DNA of 64,000 bases from Nibrella saemangeumensis (GTDB lineage: Bacteria > Bacteroidota > Bacteroidia > Cytophagales > Spirosomataceae), in contig NZ_BAABHD010000082.1 of the NCBI RefSeq assembly GCF_039541915.1, forward strand, positions 186,001 to 250,000, in the 5' to 3' direction. The notes below the pieces were generated by a model. It was not told the DNA's origin. It saw nothing but the letters and a program-made list of their open reading frames with translations, and made no database searches. This document shows positions 45,291 to 55,051 of the stretch, one piece after another. The translations under genes and the position numbers were made by a program. Position 1 is the first letter of the stretch. Each line of letters begins with the position of its first letter.

Positions 45291-45334
45291 CAGGGTGGTC
45301 CCTTTTCCGTATGGCCGGAAAAGGGACCACCCTG
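45291..45334. terminator. 19-bp perfect hairpin after the split gene
   Basis: Arms CAGGGTGGTCCCTTTTCCG and its exact complement enclose a 6-nt loop, 5 nt after the stop at 45286. No further feature is seen up to 45466. Confidence 0.75.
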
Positions 45335-45466
45335 AGGAAAGTTAACCATAGCTTTTTGGGAAAGAGGTAGAAAGGCTGCGGCTAAAACCGTTCTACCAGG
45401 ATAGCAAAACCAAGATTCTTTACCTGTTTGGACGCAGACAATTTCGTAAGTGGCAGCAGGTAATAG

Positions 45467-45907
45467 TTATTCATTAACGCTCCCCCATACATCGGTAGAA
45501 TCATACAAAATCCGCCCTAAACCGGCGTCCCGAACCTTCCAGCAAGCCAGACAGTCAGCGCTCAACTCCCCCTCCTGGTCGACAATAACCGCTTTGGAAA
45601 CATCAGTAACTTTTATCCAGGAGGGGTGTCCATCAATGAGTGTGCCGTCGAAAGCGCGTACACCGTCGGCGTCGACCGAATCGGGCGTTTGCTGATTGGG
45701 GGACAACAGGTAGGCGACCGCTTTATGGTGATCGGCAACCACCACCCAGAGCATCTTTGAGGAGTAGTTATAGATCCGGCCTTTTTGCTTAAACGGTGTC
45801 GGCAATCCGGGAAAAAGATGACCGGTGGCCACAAGCAGCGAAATTGCCAGTACGGTGGCTAAGGCGATGAGACCAAAAGACCTGAGCCTTACTTCAGCAA
45901 GGAACAT
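45467..45907 (-). CDS. Membrane-anchored protein of unknown function
   Basis: The ATG at 45907 gives 146 aa; a longer frame to 46000 needs a TTG start. A single N-terminal membrane segment (FGLIALATVLAISLLVATGHLF) is followed by a soluble domain of about 100 residues (YNYSSKMLWVVVADHHKAVAY, DCLACWKVRDAG). No family is recognised. It lies 95 nt after the methyltransferase gene on the same strand, so the two may share a transcript. Confidence 0.65.
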   Translation of the reverse strand: MFLAEVRLRSFGLIALATVLAISLLVATGHLFPGLPTPFKQKGRIYNYSSKMLWVVVADHHKAVAYLLSPNQQTPDSVDADGVRAFDGTLIDGHPSWIKVTDVSKAVIVDQEGELSADCLACWKVRDAGLGRILYDSTDVWGSVNE

Positions 45908-46002
45908 GCTGCAAGATACAAAACGAAATGGCAGTATGTAAAAGCATCCAGGATTGAAATCATAGCCGTCCTGAATGCCTTTGTCCCTATTCAGTCTCAA
46001 AA

Positions 46003-46911
46003 TTACTGGTTACCTGCCCGCATATGCATAAACAGGTTTATGCCTTCGGGTTCGCGCCCAATAAAAACCTGCCGGGGCTGAAAACCGGCCTGCTGCGCCA
46101 ATGCCATGAGTTGTTCTTCGCTGCGGTGGTGCAGAAACCAGTTGTTGAGGGTCTCCATGTAATTGCGGGTCGGGTTCTGGAGCGAGAAGTTGCCGATGAT
46201 AATCTCACCGCCTGGTTTAAGCCACCCCCGGAAGCGGTTCAGGATGCGGGCAAACACGGCATCGTCGAAATAGTCGAACAGGCCGGCCGACCAGATAATA
46301 TCGTACGGCTGCGCCGGCTGGTATCGGAAGATGTTTTTCTCCACAAACGTGATGTGCTCCGCATAGTCGGCGGTCAGGCGGCCGGCGTACTGAATTGCGT
46401 TCGCGTCCATGTCGACGCAGGTAGTTTGCAGCTGGGCCGGGTCAATGCGGTTGTACACTTCGAGCAGGTCGCGGGCCGGGCCACTCGCCAAATCCAGCAA
46501 ATTTAACGGCTGCTGGTTGGTGGTCCGGAGCCGGCTCAGAATGGTTTGCTTGAAGTACTCCTTGCGGTTACGAACGGCCTGAGTGGCCGGGTGCTGCTGC
46601 AGAAACTCGTCCCATTTGCGGTATAGCGGGTGATCGGACAAATGGTACGTATAAATTTTATCAATGATCGAGAAGTCGCCGGCGTAGCCATACGGCCACC
46701 GCATGCAGTGCCCCTGCATGGTGTGCTGGAGAAATCCTTCCGAAAAAGGATGGCTGGCTTCCAGGGCTGCCCGCAGGACGGGGTCGTCGGTGAGGGCATC
46801 GATCAGCTCATTCATGGTTGCGTATTCCTGCGGTTCGGGGCCGCCCTTCTGCATGAAATACTGGACAAGTGCGGTTGCCTCTTTTTCGGCGGTTACAGTC
46901 AGCGTTTGCAT
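46003..46911 (-). CDS. SAM-dependent methyltransferase (PhcB-like family, tentative)
   Basis: Protein of 302 aa with an N-terminal helical segment of about 130 residues and a class I methyltransferase core. In the core, NLLDLASGPARDLLEVY is motif I, TTCVDMDANAIQYA is motif II, and WLKPGGEIIIGNF is the post-motif. The N-terminal MRWPYGYAGDFSIIDKIY block recalls proteins annotated in 3-hydroxypalmitate methyl ester (extracellular factor) synthesis. That assignment is from memory of the block and is tentative. The ATG is at 46911. Confidence 0.75.
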   Translation of the reverse strand: MQTLTVTAEKEATALVQYFMQKGGPEPQEYATMNELIDALTDDPVLRAALEASHPFSEGFLQHTMQGHCMRWPYGYAGDFSIIDKIYTYHLSDHPLYRKWDEFLQQHPATQAVRNRKEYFKQTILSRLRTTNQQPLNLLDLASGPARDLLEVYNRIDPAQLQTTCVDMDANAIQYAGRLTADYAEHITFVEKNIFRYQPAQPYDIIWSAGLFDYFDDAVFARILNRFRGWLKPGGEIIIGNFSLQNPTRNYMETLNNWFLHHRSEEQLMALAQQAGFQPRQVFIGREPEGINLFMHMRAGNQ

Positions 46912-47077
46912 GGTGAGGAATGTGTTTGATTGTGGATAGTGATACGAATGAATGTCCTCTGTTCGCTGTGGACAATCAAAAGTAATATGGCCCCGGCCGG
47001 CGGTAAAAACTTACCTGAACGAGTAGCGGATCAATCTGCTTGAATGGAAGCTAAGGGCGATTGAACCGGTAAAAAGC

Positions 47078-47109
47078 AAAGAGTCCATGCGCCGGCGCAT
47101 GGACTCTTT
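47078..47109 (-). terminator. 32-nt perfect palindrome, probable terminator of Asp-box gene
   Basis: The sequence is exactly self-complementary with 16-nt half-sites (AAAGAGTCCATGCGCC). On the minus strand it follows the Asp-box gene by 33 nt and leads into GCTTTTTACC. A terminator is the best reading; a protein-binding palindrome is the alternative. Confidence 0.65.
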
Positions 47110-47142
47110 ACTGAATGCTCAGGTAAGCGTATCCGGGTGTCT

Positions 47143-50100
47143 TTACTCCAGCTTCCAGGCCGGTAAGCGGCCTGGGGTGTACGGGGCGCCGTGCTGCTCC
47201 AGCAGCGTTTCCAGCCGCTCCACTTCCCCCCGAACGGCTTTCACTTCGTTGAGCAGCGGGGTAAAGAGCCGGGCCGCATCGTTGTACGAACTGAGAAACG
47301 TATTGGTGGGCGCGGTTGAGGTGTTTACCACATTGCTCATGATACCCCGGATGCGGCTGCTGATGGACGTGGGCGCTTCAAATTCCCGTTTCAGCCGCGT
47401 CACATCCCCGTTCAGGTCCCGGTCCACATCGCTTAGTCTCCGCTCCAGGGTCGTGATCGTTTTCATCACCGACGCGTTCAGGGAGGGCGTTTGCAGGGCG
47501 GCTTCTTTCATGTACCGGAGCTTATTGACCAGGTCGGCCCGGTACGCATTGGTGCCGTCTACGGCGCGGTACAGCTCCATCACTTTTTTGCCAAAATCGT
47601 ACAGGGATTTTTTGTCGGCAGCGGTCAGGGAGGCTGCATTCAGCGCTTCGATCCGGAACGATTGCGGAGGAACCAGTTCGGTAAAGGTGCTGTCGTCAAA
47701 CCTGCTCAGTGACACCCGGTACTCGCCGGGCAGGACCATGATTCCCTGGTCGGGCGACGAAAAGACATTCTCCTCGTTGAACGGGGTAAAGTTAACCGCT
47801 CCTTTGGCGTCGGTCCGGAAATCCCAGCTGATGCGGTTCATGCCCTTTTTGGCCGGCGTTCGCAGGCGACGCACGGTATTGCCGGCCGGGTCGGTAATGG
47901 TAAACAGCAGGTACGGTGAGGGCTGTAGGTCCTCCATCCGGAGCGAATCAATAGACGGGTAGAACAGGGGCAGGCCACTTTTAAGGCGCTGGCTTTCGGC
48001 TTCCTGTCTCTTTTCTCTAAGTGTTTTGTACTCGTCTTTCAGGTAATACGTAAACACGGCGCCGGGCTTTGGGTTCGGGACGCTCCAGTAGCTTTCCCCC
48101 TGAAACCCCTTGCCCCGGATGCCCAGCGGAGACGATTCGATGTACATCAGGGCTGTTTTTACCGGTGCAATGAACGCCGGCTTATCCAGGTCTTCTGTTT
48201 TCAGGTTGCGCAGGGGGGTGTAGTCATCAAGTACGTAATAGCCCCGGCCGAAGGTAGCGAGTACCAGATCATTCTCCCGTTTCTGGATCTCCATATCCCG
48301 GATGGCAATCGTTGGCAGCCCGCCCTTTAACTGCACCCATCTGGCACCGCCGTCCAGGGAGAAGAAAACGCCAAACTCGGTACCGGCAAACAGGAGATTT
48401 GGGTTTTTATGGTCCTCGGCTACGCAGTATACCGTACCCCGGTCGGGCAGGTTGTTCTGAATGGGCTTCCAGGTTTTACCGCCGTCCGTGGTCTTAAAGA
48501 GATACGGTTTGAAGTCGCCATCCCGGTGGTTATTGAATGCGGCATACGCCACATTTTTCTGGTGGGCCGACGTGATGATCATGTTGACGTACGTGCGGTC
48601 GGGTACACCGGCCACGCTATTCACCTTCGTCCAGGTTTTACCGCCATCCGTCGTTACGTGGATCAGGCCGTCATCGGTGCCGGCATACAGCAGGTTAGGG
48701 TCTACTACCGATTCGGCCAGGGTGGTTACCTGTCCGTAAATATCGGTCGATTGATTTTTGGCTACGGCATCTACGCTCCAGACCCGGCCCATCACGGTAA
48801 GTTTGTTGCGGTCTACCTGCCGGGAGAGATCCGGGCTGATTACCTGCCAGGTATTACCCTGATCGTTGGTCCGGAATACGCGGTCAGAGGCAAAGTACAG
48901 GCGCTTGTGGTCGTGCTGCGAGATCAGCAGGGGCGCATCCCAGTTCCAGCGGTAAGGGGTATCTTTGGCCGGTTCCACGGGTTTAATGTCTACCTGCTCC
49001 CCGGTTCGCCGGTCGTAGCGGACAAGGCCGCCGTACTGCGACTGGGCATACACGATGTTCGGGTCGGTATAATCGACCTGGCTCTCAAAGCCATCACCCC
49101 CGTTGGTGATAAACCAGTCGCTGTTGACAATGCCGTTCAGGCTCGTGGTGCGGGACGGACCACCCAGGCTGAAATTATCCTGCGTACCGCCGTACACATA
49201 GTAAAACGGCAGGCTGTTATCCAGCGATACCTTATAAAACTGAGTCACCGGCAGGTTCGCTTTGAATGACCAGTTCTGGGCCCCATCGAAGCTTTCATAC
49301 AAACCGCCATCGCAACCCACCAGCATATGCCGGGTGTTGGCCGGATTTACCCAGATGACGTGGTTATCGACGTGTTTGTTCTTCTCGCCCAGGTTACGGA
49401 AGGTCTTGCCCCCATCGTCACTAACCTGCAGATAGACGTTCATCGAGTACAGGCGGCTGATGTCTTTGGGGTCGCAGAAAATGCGCTGGTAGTAATTGCC
49501 CGAAGTAGAGTAGCTGCTTCGTTTCTCCCAACTGTTGCCCCGGTCTGTGGAGGCAAACAGGCCGCCTTTGTTATCGCCCGCTTCCACAATGGCAAAGAGA
49601 TGATCCGGGTTTACCGGACTGATGGCCAACCCAATCCGGCCCAGGTCAATACCCGTCGGCAGGCCTTTCATGCTTTTATTCCAGGTGGCACCGCCATCCG
49701 TGCTTTTGTAGAGGGCACTTTCCGGCCCTCCGCCGATATAGGTAAACACCTTGCGCTGCCGCTGGTGGGCCGTGGCATACAGCACGTTGCTGTTTCGGGG
49801 GTCCATGTGTAGTTCACTGAAGCCGGTATGTTCGCTTACCGTGAGAATGGCCTTCCAGGTCTTGCCGCCATCGGTTGTTTTATAAATGCCGCGTTCGCCA
49901 CCACTGCTCCACAGGGGGCCGTAGGCGGCTGCATACACAACATCGGAGTTGTTGGGGTCGACTACAATGCTGCCAATGTGCTCGGATTGCTTCAGCCCCA
50001 TATTTTTCCAGCTCTTGCCGCCATCTTCGCTTTTATAGACCCCATCGCCGTACGCTACCGAGCGCTGGTTGTTGTTCTCCCCGCTGCCTACCCAGACTAC

Positions 50101-50448
50101 TTTCGTATTGTTTGGGTCGAGCGTAACGCAGCCAATGGAGTAAGAGCCCTGGTCGTCGAAGACCGGCGTAAAGGTGGTACCGGCATTGACGGTTTTCCAG
50201 ACCCCGCCCGAGGCAACCGCTACATAATACTCTGATGGATTAGCCGGGTTAACCGCCAGGTCGGCAACACGCCCAGACACAAGTGCCGGACCAATACTTC
50301 GGAAAGCGAGCCCGCTAAAGGTAGCGGTTTGAAAAGGGCCTTTGGCGGCCACTTTAGCGGTATCCGGTACATTTTTCTTTTTCTGGGCCAGCAACACGGC
50401 GGGGACTAGTGACAGCATGGCCAGAAGCCATAAGCAGGTACGTTTCAT
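47143..50448 (-). CDS. Large secreted Asp-box (BNR/sortilin-like) repeat protein
   Basis: Exported protein of about 1101 aa from the ATG at 50448, with an ATG three codons upstream also possible. A signal peptide (LWLLAMLSLVPAVLLAQ) leads into a beta-propeller region with at least nine Asp-box motifs: KSEDGGKSW, KTTDGGKTW, KSTDGGATW, ASTDRGNSW, VSDDGGKTF, RTNDQGNTW, VTTDGGKTW, KTTDGGKTW and FSLDGGARW. The last 350 residues are a beta domain followed by helices (NKLRYMKEAALQTPSLNASV). Family relatives are glycosyl-hydrolase-like or VPS10/sortilin-like proteins of unknown role. No catalytic residues can be assigned. It is transcribed alone. Confidence 0.87.
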   Translation of the reverse strand: MKRTCLWLLAMLSLVPAVLLAQKKKNVPDTAKVAAKGPFQTATFSGLAFRSIGPALVSGRVADLAVNPANPSEYYVAVASGGVWKTVNAGTTFTPVFDDQGSYSIGCVTLDPNNTKVVWVGSGENNNQRSVAYGDGVYKSEDGGKSWKNMGLKQSEHIGSIVVDPNNSDVVYAAAYGPLWSSGGERGIYKTTDGGKTWKAILTVSEHTGFSELHMDPRNSNVLYATAHQRQRKVFTYIGGGPESALYKSTDGGATWNKSMKGLPTGIDLGRIGLAISPVNPDHLFAIVEAGDNKGGLFASTDRGNSWEKRSSYSTSGNYYQRIFCDPKDISRLYSMNVYLQVSDDGGKTFRNLGEKNKHVDNHVIWVNPANTRHMLVGCDGGLYESFDGAQNWSFKANLPVTQFYKVSLDNSLPFYYVYGGTQDNFSLGGPSRTTSLNGIVNSDWFITNGGDGFESQVDYTDPNIVYAQSQYGGLVRYDRRTGEQVDIKPVEPAKDTPYRWNWDAPLLISQHDHKRLYFASDRVFRTNDQGNTWQVISPDLSRQVDRNKLTVMGRVWSVDAVAKNQSTDIYGQVTTLAESVVDPNLLYAGTDDGLIHVTTDGGKTWTKVNSVAGVPDRTYVNMIITSAHQKNVAYAAFNNHRDGDFKPYLFKTTDGGKTWKPIQNNLPDRGTVYCVAEDHKNPNLLFAGTEFGVFFSLDGGARWVQLKGGLPTIAIRDMEIQKRENDLVLATFGRGYYVLDDYTPLRNLKTEDLDKPAFIAPVKTALMYIESSPLGIRGKGFQGESYWSVPNPKPGAVFTYYLKDEYKTLREKRQEAESQRLKSGLPLFYPSIDSLRMEDLQPSPYLLFTITDPAGNTVRRLRTPAKKGMNRISWDFRTDAKGAVNFTPFNEENVFSSPDQGIMVLPGEYRVSLSRFDDSTFTELVPPQSFRIEALNAASLTAADKKSLYDFGKKVMELYRAVDGTNAYRADLVNKLRYMKEAALQTPSLNASVMKTITTLERRLSDVDRDLNGDVTRLKREFEAPTSISSRIRGIMSNVVNTSTAPTNTFLSSYNDAARLFTPLLNEVKAVRGEVERLETLLEQHGAPYTPGRLPAWKLE

Positions 50449-50621
50449 AATCAGCATGCAGGATCAAGAAGAGTTGTGAAATGGAACAGGGACTACCCGG
50501 TAGGTTATCAACGTTTTAAATATACACGAACTACAGACAAGTTGAGCGTGAAGCGTGCGGATAGTTGCCTGTTGGCCGTAAGGGTTATCCGGCTGATTTG
50601 GTCGGTCCGGCAGGTCAATAG

Positions 50622-50651
50622 TTGATTCTCAGCTAAAAATTGATTAGTTTG
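50622..50651 (+). promoter_or_regulatory. Candidate promoter of the pyrimidine catabolic operon
   Basis: TTG at 50622-50624, 20 nt, then TAGTTTG at 50645-50651. The -7 element is one base shorter than TAnnTTTG. The expected start lies about 35 nt before the ATG at 50691. No operator palindrome was recognised nearby. Confidence 0.35.
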
Positions 50652-50690
50652 GACTACCCTTACCTGAACAACGTTAGACTGACTATTCCG

Positions 50691-52148
50691 ATGAAATACG
50701 CCCCTGTCCGTAATTATATAAACGGTGAATTTGTCGAGGCTGCTACCAGCGAAACACTCGACGTAATATCACCGGTAGACGGCGCCCTATTGGCTACCGT
50801 CCCCCTCTCGACCAGTCACGATCTGGATCAGGCTGTAAAGGCGGCCAAAAAGGCATTTGCCACCTGGAGCCGGACACCCATCAAAGAGCGGGTGCAGGTC
50901 TTTTTTCGCTATAAAGCCCTGCTGGAAAAAAACCTGGACGAACTGGCCCGGCTGGTGCAGGAGGAAAACGGAAAGACTTTTGTCGAGGCCGTCGCCGAAA
51001 TTGAGAAAGGCAGCGAGTTAAGCGAGTTTGCCTGCTCCCTGCCGCAACTGGTTACCGGCGAAGTGCTGGAAGTCAGCAAAGGGGTCGAGTGCCGGACCGA
51101 GCATGTGCCGCTGGGGGTGGTTGCCAGCATCGTGCCGTTTAACTTTCCAAGCATGGTGCCTAACTGGACCATTCCGAATGCCATTGCGCTGGGCAACTGC
51201 ATGATTATTAAGCCTTCGGAAAAAGTACCCCTGAGTGTGGGTCGGTTAGCCGAACTTTTGCAGGAAGCGGGTTTACCGCCTGGGGTGTTTAACGTCGTTC
51301 ACGGCACCAATGAAGTGGTGGAGGCCATCTGCGACCATCCGGATATCGAAGCGGTATCGTTTGTCGGCTCCACCAAAGTCGCCAAACTGGTTTATCAGCG
51401 GGCTACCAGCAACTTCAAACGATGCCTTGCCCTCGGTGGTGCCAAAAACCACCTTATCGTCCTGCCCGATGCCATTCCGGCCATGACGGCTCAGAATATC
51501 ACGGCTTCGATGAGCGGCTGCGCGGGCCAGCGCTGCATGGCGGCTTCGGCAATGGTGGCCGTTGGCCCCGTCGACCACATCATTGAGCAGCTCTGCGAAG
51601 AAGTGCTTAAAGTTGTCCCCGGCCAGAATCTGGGTGCGGTCATTAACCGCGAATCCAAAGAACGCATTGAACGCTATATCACGGAAGCGGAAGGACTGGG
51701 GGCTAAGGTGCTGGTCGACGGACGACAGGCAACCGTCGAAGGCAAGGAAAACGGTACCTACGTTGGCCCGACCGTCATTGACTACGTAACACCCGATATG
51801 GCCGTGGCGCGGGAGGAAATCTTCGGTCCGGTCATCAGCATCATGCGCACCCGCACCGTCGATGAAGCCCTGGCCATCGAGAACGCCAATCCATACGGCA
51901 ATGCGGCCGCCGTTTTCACCCAAAATGGTGGTATGGCCCGCTACGTCATCGACCGGGCGAGTGCCGGCATGGTCGGGGTAAACGTGGGCGTACCCGTGCC
52001 CCGCGAACCGTTCTCGTTTGGCGGCTGGAATGAAAGTCGTTTCGGTGCCGGCGACATTACCGGCAAAAGCTCCATCGAATTCTGGACGAAACTCCGAAAA
52101 AGTACCACCAAGTGGAACCCCGAAGCGGGCATAAACTGGATGAGTTAA
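50691..52148 (+). CDS. mmsA: CoA-acylating (methyl)malonate-semialdehyde dehydrogenase
   Basis: Aldehyde dehydrogenase of 485 aa that turns malonate semialdehyde, CoA and NAD+ into acetyl-CoA and CO2. It also acts on methylmalonate semialdehyde in the family. The ATG at 50691 is preferred to an upstream TTG at 50640. Visible motifs are VASIVPFNFPSMVPNWTIPN, VSFVGSTKVAKLVY, GGAKNHLIVLPDA and GCAGQRCMAAS with the catalytic Cys. First gene of the seven-gene pyrimidine operon, where it performs the last step. Confidence 0.93.
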   Translation: MKYAPVRNYINGEFVEAATSETLDVISPVDGALLATVPLSTSHDLDQAVKAAKKAFATWSRTPIKERVQVFFRYKALLEKNLDELARLVQEENGKTFVEAVAEIEKGSELSEFACSLPQLVTGEVLEVSKGVECRTEHVPLGVVASIVPFNFPSMVPNWTIPNAIALGNCMIIKPSEKVPLSVGRLAELLQEAGLPPGVFNVVHGTNEVVEAICDHPDIEAVSFVGSTKVAKLVYQRATSNFKRCLALGGAKNHLIVLPDAIPAMTAQNITASMSGCAGQRCMAASAMVAVGPVDHIIEQLCEEVLKVVPGQNLGAVINRESKERIERYITEAEGLGAKVLVDGRQATVEGKENGTYVGPTVIDYVTPDMAVAREEIFGPVISIMRTRTVDEALAIENANPYGNAAAVFTQNGGMARYVIDRASAGMVGVNVGVPVPREPFSFGGWNESRFGAGDITGKSSIEFWTKLRKSTTKWNPEAGINWMS

Positions 52149-52174
52149 TCAACTGTATAAATTCCAAACGTCCA

Positions 52175-53521
52175 ATGCTTGACGCAGAGATACTATCTGA
52201 AGCGCAGGAGGTGCTTCAGGATAATTTCGATTACACCGTTTTTGTCTGGAGTAAACAACTGGAGATCTCCCCGATACCGGTTAAACACGCCAAAGGCGTT
52301 TATCTGTACGACTACGACGATAAGCGTTACATCGACTTTTCGTCGGGGCTGATGAACGTCAACATCGGTCACGGCAACCAGCGGATTACGGAGGCTGTGG
52401 TGAAGCAGATGCAGCAGGTAAGCTACGTAACACCCTATTGCGTGACTAAAGTCCGGGGCGAACTGGGCAAAAAGTTAGCCGAAATCTGTCCGGGTGATCT
52501 GAACAAAGCCTACTTTACCCTCTGTGGCGCTACCTCCATTGAAGCGGCCCTGAAAATGGCTCGTTCGTATACCGGACGGCACAAGATTATCAGCCGCTAC
52601 CAGTCGTACCACGGCGCTACCTACGGGGCTTTGTCGGTAGGCGGGGACCCGCGCAAACTGCCGGACGATGCACAGCAGGCTCCTAACTTCGTTCATGTCG
52701 ACATTCCGTACCGCTACCGCTGGACCCACGACGAAGCCAGTATGCTGACCGATTCCGTGGCGCAACTGGAGCGGATCATTGCCTACGAAGGACCGGGCAA
52801 CATAGCCGCTATCCTGCTCGAAGGCGAGTCAGGTACCTCGGGTTGTCTGCAATACCCCGTAGGCTACTTAGCGGCCGTTCGGGACATCTGCGACAAACAC
52901 GGTATTCTGCTGATTATCGACGAGGTAATGAGCGGTTTCGGGCGGACCGGAAAATGGTTTGGCTTTGAGAACCACGGCATCGTGCCCGACATGGTGGCCA
53001 TGGCGAAAGGCATCACATCCGGCTACCTGCCGTTTGGCTGCCTGATGGTAACCGACAGGATTGCCGCCCACTACAACGATAAAGTGCTGGCCACCGGAAT
53101 GACCTACAACGCCCATCCGGTGAGTTGCGCGGCCGCCCTCGAAACGCTGAAAATCTACGAAGACGATCACCTCATTGAGAATGCCGCCGACATGGGCCGG
53201 TACATTGCCGAACAGGCCGAGCTGATGAAGCAGAAACACCCGAGCATCGGCGATTTCAGAACGACCGGTCTGCTGGGCTGTTTCGAGATCGTCAGGAACC
53301 GGGAGACGAAGGAGCCGATGGCTCCCTTCAACGCCAAACCCGACGAAATGGCGGTCATGAGCAAGGTGGCGGCTAAAATCAAGGAGCTGGGCATGTACAC
53401 GTTCGTGCGCTGGAGCTATGTTTTTGTGGCTCCTCCGCTCTGCATCACCAAAGAACAGGTGGATGAAGGGCTGGCCATTATCAGCGAAGCACTGGCGATT
53501 GCCGACGAATACGTACATTGA
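52175..53521 (+). CDS. Class III aminotransferase, probable beta-alanine transaminase
   Basis: PLP enzyme of 448 aa that probably converts beta-alanine to malonate semialdehyde in this pathway. The ATG at 52175 lies 26 nt after mmsA; an in-frame GTG at 52112 would overlap mmsA and is less likely. Motifs are FTLCGATSIEAALKMARSYT, SRYQSYHGATYGALS, LLIIDEVMSGFGRTGKW and the PLP lysine in MVAMAKGITSGYLPFG. Class III aminotransferases differ widely in substrate, so the assignment rests on operon context. Confidence 0.88.
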   Translation: MLDAEILSEAQEVLQDNFDYTVFVWSKQLEISPIPVKHAKGVYLYDYDDKRYIDFSSGLMNVNIGHGNQRITEAVVKQMQQVSYVTPYCVTKVRGELGKKLAEICPGDLNKAYFTLCGATSIEAALKMARSYTGRHKIISRYQSYHGATYGALSVGGDPRKLPDDAQQAPNFVHVDIPYRYRWTHDEASMLTDSVAQLERIIAYEGPGNIAAILLEGESGTSGCLQYPVGYLAAVRDICDKHGILLIIDEVMSGFGRTGKWFGFENHGIVPDMVAMAKGITSGYLPFGCLMVTDRIAAHYNDKVLATGMTYNAHPVSCAAALETLKIYEDDHLIENAADMGRYIAEQAELMKQKHPSIGDFRTTGLLGCFEIVRNRETKEPMAPFNAKPDEMAVMSKVAAKIKELGMYTFVRWSYVFVAPPLCITKEQVDEGLAIISEALAIADEYVH

Positions 53522-53548
53522 TAATGTAAACCCGAAGCCCTTTACCCG

Positions 53549-55051
53549 ATGCCGGAATTATCCGAACCTGTTGTTGATGAATCGTCTACGCTCTACAGCG
53601 AGGATTTAGCGCCCATTCATGCGTCGAAGCGCACCTGGACAACCTGGAATTATGCGGCCCTGTGGATCAGCATGAGCCTGTGTATTCCCACGTATATGCT
53701 GGCAAGTTCGCTCATAGAAGGCGGCATGAACTGGTGGCAGGCCATCCTGACCATCTTCCTGGGCAACACCATTGTCCTAATACCCATGGTCCTGAACGGC
53801 CATGCGGGTGCAAAATACGGCATTCCGTTTCCGGTACTGGCGCGGGCCAGTTTCGGCACCAGCGGGGCCAATATACCGGCCATGTTACGGGCCATTGTTG
53901 CCTGTGGTTGGTTCGGCATTCAAACCTGGATCGGCGGTTTTGCGGTTTACCAGATGCTTCGGTTATGGATGCCGGCGCTGGAAACGCTGCCGGCCGTTTT
54001 TCCGGCTTCGTTTGGTTTACAAACTGGTCCGGCTATTTGCTTTTTTCTGTTCTGGCTGCTGAACATGTACGTCGTCTACCTCGGCGTCGACAGTATCCGA
54101 AAGCTATTGGTCTTCAAAGCATTTTTTCTGCCCGTGGCCGCCCTGGCGTTGCTCTGGTGGGCCATCTCGGCCGGTAACGGTCTGGGACCAATTTTGGAGC
54201 AGCCGGCTAAATTTACCTCATCGGCCGCCTTCTGGGCCTTTTTCTTTCCGGCTCTGACGGGCATGGTGGGTTTCTGGGCTACGTTATCGCTTAATATTCC
54301 GGATTTTACGCGCTACGCCGTCAGCCAGAAAGCGCAGGTAAATGGGCAGATTATTGGCTTGCCACCGTCCATGACCCTGTTCTCCTTTATCGGCGTGGTG
54401 GTTACGTCGGCTACGACCATCATCTACGGAACCACCATCTGGGACCCCATCGTACTAGCCGGCCGATTTGATGGGAAGGCGCTGGTCAGCGTGGCGATGA
54501 TTGCCGTAGCAATCTCGACGCTGGCCACCAATATTGCGGCCAATATCGTCAGCCCGGCCAATGATTTTGCCAACCTGGCTCCGGCAAAGATTGACTTCCG
54601 GAAGGGCGGGTATATCACCGGTATCATTGGCATTCTGATCTTCCCCTGGAAACTGATCGCTGACCCGACCGGCTATATTTTTACCTGGTTAGTCGGGTAT
54701 TCCAGTCTGCTTGGACCGGTCGGCGGCATTATGATCGTCGATTATTTCTTCCTGCGCAAAAAGCAGTTGGTGGTCGATGATTTGTATAGTCGCCGGGGGA
54801 TTTACAGCTATTCCAACGGATTTAATTCGGCAGCCATCATCGCCTTGCTGGTGGGGATTCTGCCGAATGTGCCGGGCTTTCTGACGACGATTCAGGCCAT
54901 TCCCGCCACCAGTGTTCCCGGCTGGATTTCGCAACTCTATAACTACGCCTGGTTTGTCGGCTTTTTTGTGAGCGCAGCTGCTTATCTGCTGCTGATGCGC
55001 TCCGTTCAACCTGTACCCACTAACGTAACACCGCATGTCGCTATTGATTAA
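53549..55051 (+). CDS. NCS1-family nucleobase/cation symporter
   Basis: Inner-membrane transporter of 500 aa with about 12 hydrophobic segments, predicted to import uracil, thymine or a related base or hydantoin with a cation. Typical NCS1 blocks are WNYAALWISMSLCIPTYML, NGHAGAKYGIPFPVLARASFG, GFWATLSLNIPDFTRYA and LGPVGGIMIVDYFFLRK. Its stop overlaps the dihydropyrimidinase start by 17 nt, so it belongs to the pyrimidine operon. Transport of pyrimidines is inferred from that position. Confidence 0.92.
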   Translation: MPELSEPVVDESSTLYSEDLAPIHASKRTWTTWNYAALWISMSLCIPTYMLASSLIEGGMNWWQAILTIFLGNTIVLIPMVLNGHAGAKYGIPFPVLARASFGTSGANIPAMLRAIVACGWFGIQTWIGGFAVYQMLRLWMPALETLPAVFPASFGLQTGPAICFFLFWLLNMYVVYLGVDSIRKLLVFKAFFLPVAALALLWWAISAGNGLGPILEQPAKFTSSAAFWAFFFPALTGMVGFWATLSLNIPDFTRYAVSQKAQVNGQIIGLPPSMTLFSFIGVVVTSATTIIYGTTIWDPIVLAGRFDGKALVSVAMIAVAISTLATNIAANIVSPANDFANLAPAKIDFRKGGYITGIIGILIFPWKLIADPTGYIFTWLVGYSSLLGPVGGIMIVDYFFLRKKQLVVDDLYSRRGIYSYSNGFNSAAIIALLVGILPNVPGFLTTIQAIPATSVPGWISQLYNYAWFVGFFVSAAAYLLLMRSVQPVPTNVTPHVAID

